Below the pieces are notes generated by a model. That model saw nothing but the letters and a program-made list of their open reading frames with translations, was not told the origin of the DNA and searched no databases. A stretch of DNA of 39,162 nucleotides from Clostridia bacterium (lineage in GTDB: Bacteria; Bacillota; Clostridia; Oscillospirales; Acutalibacteraceae). The stretch is from contig CAAGMR010000056.1 of the NCBI GenBank assembly GCA_900771085.1, positions 1 to 39,162 on the forward strand, written 5' to 3'. Shown piece after piece: positions 32,038 through 39,162 of this stretch. Numbering within the stretch: the stretch's first letter is position 1; each line of letters opens with the position of its first letter. Made by a program: the position numbers and the translations under genes.

Positions 32038-32703
32038 TTATACTTGCTTTACTTCTTTTTGGCTACCATTATTTTTCAAATATGTTCTTACAAGTGAAAA
32101 ACAAAGTCCGCCTGCTGAGTTGCCGACAGTTATAACAAGGATTGAGATAATCGATTTTAAAGTAATAACGCCTGACATCCAGTAATAAAACATGTCTGCT
32201 ACGCAGTGTTCGGTACCGCAGAGAATGAAGCCCATAACTCCGAAAATAAGAGCAAGGTATTTACCCATCGGGTTCTCTATGGATTTGAAACCTTCAACCG
32301 CAATGTAGATAAAAACATTACAGAAAAAGCCAAGTATAAGAAGGCTCAGAAGCGAATCGTTATTCTTGATTTCCACAAGTGATTTCGCTTTTTCAGCTAT
32401 AGCTTCTGCCCTGCTGAGTTTAATCATAAGGGCAACTGCGCCTGTTCCTGCTAAATTGCCAAGCCAGATAACCGGCAGCATCAGGCTATAACTCAGGTCA
32501 TTAAGATGAGCATAGCAAACCTTTCCCGTGAAGAGATGAAATTCAAATGAGCAAATGGTAAAGAGACCTACACAGAATATGAAGGCTCCGATAACCCTGT
32601 TATCCAGAGAAAGGAATGCCATGCCACCAAGAGCTATGCAAACTCCGGCCATTATGGATGATACTAATGTTCGAGAAGCGTCCCTAATATGCGTTTTCCC
32701 CAT
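32038..32703 (-). CDS. Formate/nitrite transporter (FNT) family channel
   Basis: The 221-residue protein has about six helices. The FNT signature is seen in SSIMAGVCIALGGMAFL, FTGKVCYAHL, ENPMGKYLALIFGVMGFILCGTEHCVADMFYY (with the central His of the EHxVA motif) and NSAGGLCFSL. It is shorter than FocA (about 280) because both termini are short, but the six-helix core seems complete. FNT channels carry formate, nitrite or hydrosulfide. Being the last gene after fhs-fchA-folD, formate export is the obvious role. GAGGTC lies 10 nt before the ATG. The stop codon overlaps the probable -10 of the folE leader. Confidence 0.85.
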   Translation of the reverse strand: MGKTHIRDASRTLVSSIMAGVCIALGGMAFLSLDNRVIGAFIFCVGLFTICSFEFHLFTGKVCYAHLNDLSYSLMLPVIWLGNLAGTGAVALMIKLSRAEAIAEKAKSLVEIKNNDSLLSLLILGFFCNVFIYIAVEGFKSIENPMGKYLALIFGVMGFILCGTEHCVADMFYYWMSGVITLKSIISILVITVGNSAGGLCFSLVRTYLKNNGSQKEVKQV

Positions 32704-32718
32704 TAAAAATGACCTCGT

Positions 32719-33582
32719 TTACTTAGTTTCTTTCTGAATCCTGGCAGCTTTAACTACGTTCTGACCGAGAAGTGCAGAAGTAATTCCGCCAAGTCCCGGT
32801 ACAGGAGTAATCTGTCCTGCAACTTCGGCAACGTCTTCACAGTAGCAGCCAAATGTCTTCCACTTGTCATCAACTTTTCTTCTGTTAACAGAAGCATCGA
32901 TAACAATTGAGCCCGGATTAATCATGTCTGCTGTGATTACATCTTCCTTTGGAATACCGAGAACTACAATGTCAGCCTTCTTAGTATAAGAAGCGGTATC
33001 CTTTGTTGCAGTATGGCAAATGCTAACGGTTGCATGTCTGTTTGTGAGCATCATTGCAAGAGGCTTGCCGATTACGTTTGAACGGTTGATTATTACGATG
33101 TCCTTGCCCTTCGGGTCAATCTCGTAGTAATCCATAAGTTCAACGACAGCCTGTGCAGTATTAGGAGTAAGAGCTGTAGGATCGCCCATAAGAACCTTAC
33201 CCATATTCTTTATTGTGAGTGAGTCGACATCTTTTTCTGCGGAAAGAAGCTCATTGAAGTCAGGCTGTCTGTCGCCAACTGTCTTAACCGGGCAGAACGG
33301 AAGAATACCATGTACCAGAGGATCGGCATTAACCTTAAGCACCTCTTCATTGTACTGTTCCGTAGTCACATCCTCAGGTAAAGCATGTACTTCTACTTCT
33401 ACGCCTATTTCGTTGAGTGCAGCAGTTGCACCACGTTCATAAGCGATGTCCGGGCCCTTTTCTCCTACTCTGATGATAGCAAGCTTCGGGTTTATTCCCT
33501 CAGCCTTAAGAGCTGCCACGTCGTCACGGCAGCGTTCCTTTATGTGAGCTGCAACAGCCTTGCAGTCAATGTAGTTTGCCAT
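32719..33582 (-). CDS. folD: FolD-type methylene-THF dehydrogenase, cyclohydrolase residues lost
   Basis: The 287-residue protein has both FolD domains: a catalytic half and a Rossmann half with IINRSNVIGKPLAMML (about 154-169), PGSIVIDASVNRR and ITPVPGLGGITSALL. The usual Y-x3-K motif is altered: Tyr48 is followed by E-R-G-A, so Ala52 stands at the catalytic Lys. The normal LVQLPLP block reads LPFCPV, so the active-site Gln is also missing, while Asp120 of KDVD stays. Those Lys and Gln residues are needed for methenyl-THF cyclohydrolase activity in FolD. The protein is therefore probably a monofunctional dehydrogenase, complemented by FchA in the next gene upstream. Confidence 0.9.
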   Translation of the reverse strand: MANYIDCKAVAAHIKERCRDDVAALKAEGINPKLAIIRVGEKGPDIAYERGATAALNEIGVEVEVHALPEDVTTEQYNEEVLKVNADPLVHGILPFCPVKTVGDRQPDFNELLSAEKDVDSLTIKNMGKVLMGDPTALTPNTAQAVVELMDYYEIDPKGKDIVIINRSNVIGKPLAMMLTNRHATVSICHTATKDTASYTKKADIVVLGIPKEDVITADMINPGSIVIDASVNRRKVDDKWKTFGCYCEDVAEVAGQITPVPGLGGITSALLGQNVVKAARIQKETK

Positions 33583-33605
33583 AAATGTATCTCCTTTTAC
33601 TTTGA

Positions 33606-34235
33606 TCAGCTAAGCTGCGAAAGAACATCTTCGTAGATTGCATCTGCCAGGCGCTCGCCTTCGGCAAGCATTGGCTCAAGTTCCGCTCTTACATTCTCAA
33701 CATACTCCTCGTCGTGGATAGACTTAAGGTTGATAACAATGTTGAGCCATGCCATCTGCATGGATGCCTTGAGGCATAAAACTCCGCATCCAACATCGGA
33801 AACAGCAATTTTTGAGCCTTTCTCTGCAAGTTCCTCATGAAGAGCTATTGCCTTGTATGCAATCCTGAAAATGTCTATTGGTGCTGTAATAGCAACCTTT
33901 AATGCTGCCTGCATCTTTTCCTCTTTGATTGCCTTTTCTTCATCTGTTGAAGAAGGAAGGCCATAACACTTTGAAAGAGGAATGAAATTTGCGGCATCCT
34001 TATCAATCTGAGAAAGGAGATCATCCTGCAGAAGCTTTGCTTCTGCGAGTATGCGCTGTATGTCTTCTTCATACTCTGCATACTTCTTTTTTCCTGTTGT
34101 AAGGTTACTTACCATACCTGCGAGCGCAGCGCCAAGGCTGCCGACAATTGCGGCGATGGAACCGCCGCCCGGAACGGGAGCCTTTGAGTATGTCTCATTT
34201 ACAAATTTTTCTATTGACCATTCAGGTGTGGACAT
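33606..34235 (-). CDS. fchA: Methenyl-THF cyclohydrolase / cyclodeaminase family protein
   Basis: The 209-residue helical protein of the FTCD C-terminal family shows AKAPVPGGGSIAAIVGSLGAALAGMVSNLTTGKKKY (N-terminal signature, read here as APVPGGGS with GALGAALAGMV-like helices) and SDVGCGVLCLKASMQMAWLNIVINLKSI. FchA in purine- and amino-acid-fermenting Clostridia hydrolyses methenyl-THF to 10-formyl-THF. It lies between fhs and folD in one operon, and the FolD here has lost the cyclohydrolase residues. Formiminotransferase-linked cyclodeaminase action is a less likely alternative, as no hut gene is nearby. Confidence 0.9.
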   Translation of the reverse strand: MSTPEWSIEKFVNETYSKAPVPGGGSIAAIVGSLGAALAGMVSNLTTGKKKYAEYEEDIQRILAEAKLLQDDLLSQIDKDAANFIPLSKCYGLPSSTDEEKAIKEEKMQAALKVAITAPIDIFRIAYKAIALHEELAEKGSKIAVSDVGCGVLCLKASMQMAWLNIVINLKSIHDEEYVENVRAELEPMLAEGERLADAIYEDVLSQLS

Positions 34236-34256
34236 ATTGGATTCTCCTTATTTTTA

Positions 34257-35930
34257 TTAGAAGAGGCCGGAAATCTTACCGGTTTCATCTACATCTATTC
34301 TTTCTGCTGCAGGAGCCTTTGGAAGACCCGGCATTGTCATGATATCACCTGTAAGGGCTACGAGGAAACCGGCGCCTGCACTTACCTTGATATTCCTGAT
34401 TGTGATATCGAAGTTCTCTGGAGCACCGAGAAGTGTCTGATCGTCAGAGAAAGAATACTGTGTCTTTGCCATACAGATCGGAAGCTTGTCAAAACCTAAG
34501 TCTGTAAGCTGTGCAGCCTGCTTTCTGGCATTCGGTGTAAGAATAACTTTGTCTGCACGATAAATTCTCTTTGCAATTGTTTCAAGCTTCTCTTCGATAG
34601 TTGTATCAAGATTATAACAGAAATTAAGCTCGGAGTCTTCCTCACAAAGTTTAATTACTTCTTCGGCAAGTGCAACACCGCCTTCGCCGCCCTTTGCCCA
34701 TACTTCGGAAAGAGCAACATTAACGCTAAGCTTTTTGCATTCCTCTTCAACGAGTTTCAGTTCAGCATCTGTATCTGTAGGGAAAGCATTGATTGCAACA
34801 ACACATGGAAGGCCAAATACGTTTTTAATGTTATCCACGTGCTGAAGAAGATTCGGAAGGCCTGCTTTCAGTGCTTCAAGATTCTCGTTGTTAAGTTCTG
34901 CCTTTGGTACACCGCCATGATTCTTAAGAGCTCTTACTGTTGCAACTACTACAACCGCCTTTGGAGCAATGCCTGCATAACGGCACTTGATATCAAGGAA
35001 CTTCTCTGCGCCCAGATCTGCACCAAAGCCTGCTTCAGTAATAGCATAATCGCCAAGTTTGAGAGCCATCTTTGTAGCCATAACTGAGTTACAGCCGTGT
35101 GCAATATTTGCGAATGGACCACCATGGATAAATGCAGGTGTTCCTTCAAGTGTCTGAACAAGGTTTGGCTTGAGAGCATCCTTAAGGAGGGCTGCCATAG
35201 CGCCTTCTGCCTTGAGGTCGTGAGCTGTAACCGGCTTGTCGTCATAAGTGTATCCGACAATCATCTTTCCGAGACGTTCTTTAAGATCAAGAATGTCTGA
35301 TGAAAGGCAAAGTACAGCCATTACCTCTGAAGCAACAGTGATATCAAAGCCGTCTTCACGAGGTACACCCTGCATGCGTCCGCCAAGTCCGTCAACAATA
35401 TTTCTAAGCTGTCTGTCATTCATGTCGACAGCGCGTTTCCAGGTTATCTTTTTAACATCGATTCCGAGAGCATTGCCCTGCTGGATGTGGTTATCAAGCA
35501 TTGCTGCAAGAAGGTTGTTTGCTGCGCCAATTGCATGGAAGTCACCTGTGAAATGAAGGTTGATATCTTCCATTGGAACTACCTGGGCATAGCCGCCACC
35601 GGCAGCACCGCCCTTTACGCCAAATACAGGTCCAAGAGATGGTTCTCTTAATGCGACCATTACATTTTTGCCGAGCTTTCTCATGCCGTCGGCAAGGCCT
35701 ACTGTTGTTGTTGTTTTACCCTCGCCTGCTGCTGTAGGGTTAATTGCTGTTACAAGGATGAGCTTTCCTTCAGGCTTATCCTTGAGATCTTTAAGCATGT
35801 TGTAATCAATCTTTGCCTTATAGTTACCATACATCTCAAGATATTTTTCATCGACTCCGGCTGTTGCAGCGATTTCACGAATATTCTTAGGAGTACAGGA
35901 CTGTGCTATTTCAATATCAGTTAATGGCAT
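34257..35930 (-). CDS. fhs: Formate--tetrahydrofolate ligase
   Basis: The 557-residue enzyme interconverts formate + ATP + THF with 10-formyl-THF + ADP. The P-loop AINPTAAGEGKTTTTVGLADG (63-82) has Ala in place of the second Pro of the common PTPAGEGKT. Other typical blocks are REPSLGPVFGVKGGAAGGGYAQVVPMEDINLHFTGD and the end MTMPGLPKAPAAERID. In this operon the likely direction is formate release with ATP formation, since FolD, FchA and a formate-type channel follow. A hairpin lies upstream (35962-35993), which may adjust expression relative to the first three genes. Confidence 0.97.
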   Translation of the reverse strand: MPLTDIEIAQSCTPKNIREIAATAGVDEKYLEMYGNYKAKIDYNMLKDLKDKPEGKLILVTAINPTAAGEGKTTTTVGLADGMRKLGKNVMVALREPSLGPVFGVKGGAAGGGYAQVVPMEDINLHFTGDFHAIGAANNLLAAMLDNHIQQGNALGIDVKKITWKRAVDMNDRQLRNIVDGLGGRMQGVPREDGFDITVASEVMAVLCLSSDILDLKERLGKMIVGYTYDDKPVTAHDLKAEGAMAALLKDALKPNLVQTLEGTPAFIHGGPFANIAHGCNSVMATKMALKLGDYAITEAGFGADLGAEKFLDIKCRYAGIAPKAVVVVATVRALKNHGGVPKAELNNENLEALKAGLPNLLQHVDNIKNVFGLPCVVAINAFPTDTDAELKLVEEECKKLSVNVALSEVWAKGGEGGVALAEEVIKLCEEDSELNFCYNLDTTIEEKLETIAKRIYRADKVILTPNARKQAAQLTDLGFDKLPICMAKTQYSFSDDQTLLGAPENFDITIRNIKVSAGAGFLVALTGDIMTMPGLPKAPAAERIDVDETGKISGLF

Positions 35931-35961
35931 TTTTCTTTCACCTCAAAAAAGTTTATATAAA

Positions 35962-35993
35962 TGTGGCGTTCAGGGTAAACCCCAAACGCCACT
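35962..35993 (-). promoter_or_regulatory. Intercistronic hairpin between SDR and fhs
   Basis: GTGGCGTT and AACGCCAC with GGGG/CCC pairing inside form a strong stem, followed on the minus strand by ATTTATATAAACTTTTTT. The U-run is delayed, so it may act as a weak terminator or as an mRNA-processing or stabilising element within the operon. Confidence 0.6.
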
Positions 35994-35999
35994 TAATAA

Positions 36000-36788
36000 T
36001 TAGTGGTTTGTCCAGCCGCCGTCAACGGTAACTACTGTGCCGTTAACAAATCTGGAATCATCGGAAGCAAGGAAGAGCATTGCGTTTGCGATGTCTTCAG
36101 GCATTCCAAGTTCGCCTGAATGAACGAGAAGTTCATATGTACGGCTTGAACCAAATTCATCTGCAGGAGGCATTGTTGCAGGAAGTTCTGTAACGATTCC
36201 TCCCGGAGCAAGAGCATTACAACGGATGCCCTTATGAAGGTACATGAATGCTGTATTCTTTGTTGCCTGCCAGAGAGCAGCCTTGGCAGCAACATAAGCG
36301 CAGCCTGATGTCTGATGAACTGCACCAACAGATGTTGTATTTACAATATTGCCGATTTCGCCGTCATCATCCTCATGATCAGGATGAAGTGCAAGGAATG
36401 TATTAACAGCCTTTCTCATAGCATAGATAGGACCAATTGCATTGACTGCCATGAGCTGCTCGAGCATCTCGTCGCTCATATCGCCAACTGCTGTATTGTC
36501 ATCCATGATACCTGCGTTGTTAATAAGAGTTGTAAAGTTGCCATAAGCTTCAAGGCACTTGTCAATCATGCCTTCAGCATCTTCCTTTTTAGCCATATCG
36601 CCGACATAAGCTACTGCTTTACCCGGTCCCATAGCGTTAAGTCTGTCAACATATTCAAGAAGTCTTTCCTCCTGAATATCCATGGCAACAATGTTTGCGC
36701 CTTCTTTTACGAAAAGCTCAGCGATAGCCTCGCCCATGCCTGCAACGGCACCGGTAACAACTATGCATTTACCATCTAATTTTCCCAT
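36000..36788 (-). CDS. Short-chain dehydrogenase/reductase (SDR)
   Basis: This 262-residue classical SDR has TGAVAGMG (12-19), Asp37 at the end of beta-2 (VAMDIQ, favouring NAD(H) over NADP(H)), INNAG (89-93), Ser153, Tyr165 and Lys169 (the S-Y-x3-K triad). The C-terminal LFLASDDSRFVNGTVVTVDGG is typical. The substrate is unknown. It stands 12 bp after the GcvT-like gene, so it may oxidise or reduce the carbon skeleton that is demethylated, or the alcohol released by it. Acidic HEDDDGE at about 138-144 is an unusual insertion. Confidence 0.88.
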   Translation of the reverse strand: MGKLDGKCIVVTGAVAGMGEAIAELFVKEGANIVAMDIQEERLLEYVDRLNAMGPGKAVAYVGDMAKKEDAEGMIDKCLEAYGNFTTLINNAGIMDDNTAVGDMSDEMLEQLMAVNAIGPIYAMRKAVNTFLALHPDHEDDDGEIGNIVNTTSVGAVHQTSGCAYVAAKAALWQATKNTAFMYLHKGIRCNALAPGGIVTELPATMPPADEFGSSRTYELLVHSGELGMPEDIANAMLFLASDDSRFVNGTVVTVDGGWTNH

Positions 36789-36800
36789 TGTAAAAACTCC

Positions 36801-37796
36801 TTAGATAAATTTCTTGTCTTCTGCTACTGTAAGTCCTGCACCGTTCTGACCTGCTGTAAGTCTTGTGCCCGGAACTGCATGCTTAAGGTCTACAATTGCA
36901 AAACCGATGTTCTTGTCTACTGTGTAGCCATAGATCATCTGGCGAATAATACCGCACTGTACACCCTTGTAATAGCAAGGTTCATTCTGTGCAATATCCT
37001 CATAAGATACACGTTCATCATCAAGTACTACACCAACGAGCTTGTACTGCTCTGTGTAGTTTTCGAGAGCTTCCTTACCATGGAAGTCCTTATCCATATG
37101 AACAGACCACGCAAGACCTGCTTCAGCTGGAGTAAGTCCCTGCATGTCCTGCTTTAAGGCCATGCCCTTTTCCATAGGAAGTGAACGAACATAAACTTCA
37201 AGTGTGTCAAGTTCAACAGCGTCAAATGCAGGAGATGCATCCTGAAGAATCTTGCGAAGAATTGGAAGCTCTTCACGAGTAACATAAACTTCAAAGCCGT
37301 TTTCGCCTGTGAAGCCTGAACGGTGAATCTTTACATTAAGATCACCAATCTTGTTTTCAGCCATACGGAAACGCTTCATATCTCCGATAGGTGTCTCAAG
37401 GAGAGAATCAAGCATAGCCTGAGAATTAGGACCCTGAACGGAATACATGCCTATAACTTCTGTAAGGTCTTTGTATTCCACATCTGTGCCCTCTTTGTAT
37501 TTTTCAAGAAGAGGAACAAACTTTGGTCCATAAAGTGTTGAAACCCAGAAAGTTTCCTCATCAAGGCAAGTTACGATAACGTCATCGAGAATCTTGCCGT
37601 TATCATCAAGCATTGTTGTATATTTGCTGACACCCGGACCTGCGTTTGAAATAACATTTACGCAAAGGAAATCAAGAAGCTTTCTTGCATCCTTACCTGT
37701 AACTTCAACAAGGTCATGTGTCCAGCAGTACCAGCCAACGTTTGTGCGGACTGCATTAGCTTCCGCTCTAGCAACTACATCTTCTTTAAATAACAT
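36801..37796 (-). CDS. GcvT-like THF-dependent methyl/methylene transferase
   Basis: The 331-residue protein of the GcvT/DmdA/LigM superfamily shows SKYTTMLDDNGKILDDVIV (58-75), which corresponds to the GcvT block carrying the THF-contacting Asp (D71/D72), then SGFTGENGFEVYV, ALKQDMQGLTPAEAGLAWSVHMDKDFHGKEAL and a C-terminal barrel. Glycine cleavage is unlikely because no gcvH, gcvP or lpd is nearby, and the gene is tied to fhs-fchA-folD. Relatives demethylate sarcosine, dimethylglycine, DMSP or methoxyaromatics onto THF. The actual substrate is not known. It is shorter than GcvT (about 360). Confidence 0.85.
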   Translation of the reverse strand: MLFKEDVVARAEANAVRTNVGWYCWTHDLVEVTGKDARKLLDFLCVNVISNAGPGVSKYTTMLDDNGKILDDVIVTCLDEETFWVSTLYGPKFVPLLEKYKEGTDVEYKDLTEVIGMYSVQGPNSQAMLDSLLETPIGDMKRFRMAENKIGDLNVKIHRSGFTGENGFEVYVTREELPILRKILQDASPAFDAVELDTLEVYVRSLPMEKGMALKQDMQGLTPAEAGLAWSVHMDKDFHGKEALENYTEQYKLVGVVLDDERVSYEDIAQNEPCYYKGVQCGIIRQMIYGYTVDKNIGFAIVDLKHAVPGTRLTAGQNGAGLTVAEDKKFI

Positions 37797-37811
37797 TGTT
37801 CCGCACCTCCG

Positions 37812-39014
37812 TTAAATCATACGCTTATCAATCTTGCGACCGATAACGATTTCCATATCGTCTGTATCAACATTTTCAAACCATACTGAAAGTTCAGGGC
37901 TGATCATTGTCTTAACAGCGTTGTGCCAAAGTACCTCATAGCATGTTACGAGTTCATCGAGTGGTGCCATCTCATAACGTGTTACGAAGTCATCACACTT
38001 AACAGCGATACGTGTCTCATCCTTTTCGAATGCTGAGAATTCGCAAGGAACGAGCTGAGAATCAAGGATAAGCTTAATGTAAGAGCCCATGATTCTTGAG
38101 TCAACGCCATCGATTTCTCTTGGAACACCAAGAAGCTGACGAACACCTTCATAAGAGCTCTTGTCCATGAATTCATTCTTACCTGCTGTGGCAAATACGA
38201 TCTTCATGAGACGTTCCATCTCATCATCGTCATCAGCAAGGTCACTGATAGCTACGAGTGGGAACTGAATTGACCATACCCAGCCAAATTCCATAACCCA
38301 TCTGTAAGCCCAGTCAAAAGATTTCTCTTCGCCGAAAGCATTGGTATACTTTCCGTTTCTGAGAATCTGTCCGGATTTAACTGTTCTCTCTTCAGGAGTG
38401 TTATGAACAGGCTGTGTTGGCTGTTCCATGTGGTTAAGCCATCCCTGTTCAGGAAGACCTGTCATATCTCTGCGCTCGGCAACTACGCGGCAGTGTCTGT
38501 CGCCACAGCCTCTTGCCTCACACATGTTAAGGCAAACTTCGTTCTGCTGATTAACAGAAGTGAGGTTGAAGTTTGCTGTAAACATGCCTGTTGTCATGTT
38601 ACACATTTCTGCGCCTACGATATCCCAAGGACATGTATCAAGTTCTTTTTCTACTCTTTTTCTTGTGTACTGAATTACACGGCCTGCCATGTTTTCATAC
38701 TCGTCACCTGAGTCACCCCAGATAGCACCGAGCCATGCAGAACGTTCACAGAACTCAGGAATGTTCCATTCATCATAGTAACCATTAAGGTACTGATCTG
38801 AACTTGCTGCAAAGTTGAAGTTATAAGCTGTTTCGCAGATAGCTTCGGTTCTCTTTTCAAAGTCCGGCTCAATAATTCTCATGAGCTGGAAAAGGTTTGA
38901 ACTGAAAGCTGCAATCTGGCGTACGCCGATATCATAAGCTTCAGTCTGTGGAATAAGTTTGCCCCAAGCGGTCTTAACACACTTTTCGCTTGAAACTACA
39001 TCTTTAAGTGCCAT
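37812..39014 (-). CDS. Unknown protein with four-Cys cluster, first gene of the C1 operon
   Basis: The 400-residue soluble protein has no helix long enough to be transmembrane. I do not recognise the family. Features are a cluster C161-x3-C165-x4-C170-x4-C175 (in CLNMCEARGCGDRHCR, about 161-176), resembling a metal or Fe-S site and loosely the Cys-rich end of V4R-type domains; aromatic-rich stretches (YLNGYYDEWNIPEF, WVMEFGWVWSIQFP); and an acidic DLADDDDEMERL. AAGAAGGAGG lies before the ATG. It starts 105 bp from the sequence end, is 15 bp from the GcvT-like gene, and is probably the substrate-specific part of the demethylation system: a binding or activating subunit, or an enzyme. Confidence 0.8.
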   Translation of the reverse strand: MALKDVVSSEKCVKTAWGKLIPQTEAYDIGVRQIAAFSSNLFQLMRIIEPDFEKRTEAICETAYNFNFAASSDQYLNGYYDEWNIPEFCERSAWLGAIWGDSGDEYENMAGRVIQYTRKRVEKELDTCPWDIVGAEMCNMTTGMFTANFNLTSVNQQNEVCLNMCEARGCGDRHCRVVAERRDMTGLPEQGWLNHMEQPTQPVHNTPEERTVKSGQILRNGKYTNAFGEEKSFDWAYRWVMEFGWVWSIQFPLVAISDLADDDDEMERLMKIVFATAGKNEFMDKSSYEGVRQLLGVPREIDGVDSRIMGSYIKLILDSQLVPCEFSAFEKDETRIAVKCDDFVTRYEMAPLDELVTCYEVLWHNAVKTMISPELSVWFENVDTDDMEIVIGRKIDKRMI

Positions 39015-39044
39015 AAGATTTCCTCCTTCTTATTGCGTGGCATA

Positions 39045-39060
39045 ATTGTCTCGCGACAAT
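39045..39060. promoter_or_regulatory. Inverted repeat upstream of the C1 operon
   Basis: ATTGTC-TCGC-GACAAT has perfect 6-bp arms (39045-39050 and 39055-39060), next to the A/T-rich ATTATATG that could be part of a promoter. It is a possible operator, but no regulator gene is visible before the sequence ends. Confidence 0.4.
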
Positions 39061-39133
39061 CATATAATCGGGAGTAAAAAACACATATCCTAAAAAGCAT
39101 TCCAAATTTCAAAAGTTGTCCCGTACATTTTGT

Positions 39134-39162
39134 AGATCGGAAGAGCGTCGTGTAGGGAAAGA
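39134..39162. other. Illumina sequencing adapter left at the contig end
   Basis: The last 29 bases begin AGATCGGAAGAGC and continue as the standard Illumina TruSeq-type adapter. They are not genomic sequence, so the biological contig ends at about 39133. Confidence 0.97.

Noticed and set aside
36801..37796. True glycine-cleavage T protein
   Set aside because: No gcvH, gcvP or lpd nearby, a shorter protein, and linkage with fhs-fchA-folD-SDR; a GcvT-like demethylase fits better, although this is not proven.
1..39162. CRISPR arrays, insertion sequences, prophage or defence genes
   Set aside because: No regularly spaced repeats, transposase, integrase, phage structural or known defence motifs were seen on either strand.

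Overview
The window looks like the end of a metagenomic contig from an anaerobic, fermentative member of the Bacillota, most likely a Clostridia-type lineage. The evidence is a leucine T-box leader, a class-I tetrahydrofolate riboswitch, CarD, ammonia-dependent AsnA, an FchA/Fhs C1 pathway, a DUF1667-containing glycerol-3-phosphate dehydrogenase operon, strong AGGAGG ribosome binding sites and many U-tailed intrinsic terminators. The last 29 bases are Illumina adapter, so the biological sequence stops near 39133. No tRNA, rRNA, CRISPR array, transposon or phage gene was seen.

Layout: 1-3008 (minus) is a T-box controlled leucine operon, leuA-ilvB, with ilvB cut by the window start. 3002-7182 is an accessory island: a TetR regulator, a seven-helix-like membrane protein that resembles the fungal Pyr4/PaxB transmembrane terpene cyclases and keeps both of their key acidic residues, and a convergent operon of a DUF362 protein with two related small membrane proteins. 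7331-10558 is a three-gene anaerobic glycerol-3-phosphate dehydrogenase-like operon. 10560-15863 holds a TVP38-type membrane protein, an FtsH-family protease, CarD, a YhhN/lysoplasmalogenase-like protein and an esterase. 15935-21846 holds pyrG, an unidentified two-gene membrane pair, and gdhA-asnA. Both pyrG and gdhA have a promoter followed within about 10 nt by a terminator-like hairpin. 21844-29127 holds a second TetR, a lemA-DUF2207-acyltransferase operon, and an AbrB / methionine-gamma-lyase-like / PnuC-fusion operon.

29158-39014 (all minus) is one large folate and C1 block. The upstream operon encodes an unknown Cys-cluster protein, a GcvT-like methyl/methylene transferase, a short-chain dehydrogenase, Fhs, FchA, FolD and a formate/nitrite-family channel. 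Together these could take a C1 unit from a substrate onto tetrahydrofolate, oxidise it to formyl-THF, make ATP plus formate, and export the formate. FolD has lost the cyclohydrolase lysine and glutamine, which fits FchA doing that step. The next operon, folE-HD protein-folP-folBK, makes the cofactor and sits behind a THF riboswitch. The HD protein occupies the place of the often missing dihydroneopterin triphosphate dephosphorylation step.

The best candidates for new biology are the bacterial Pyr4/PaxB-like protein with its TetR, repeated palindromes and DUF362 neighbours, and the C1-release operon with its unidentified first gene. All family assignments come from reading motifs, without database searches.
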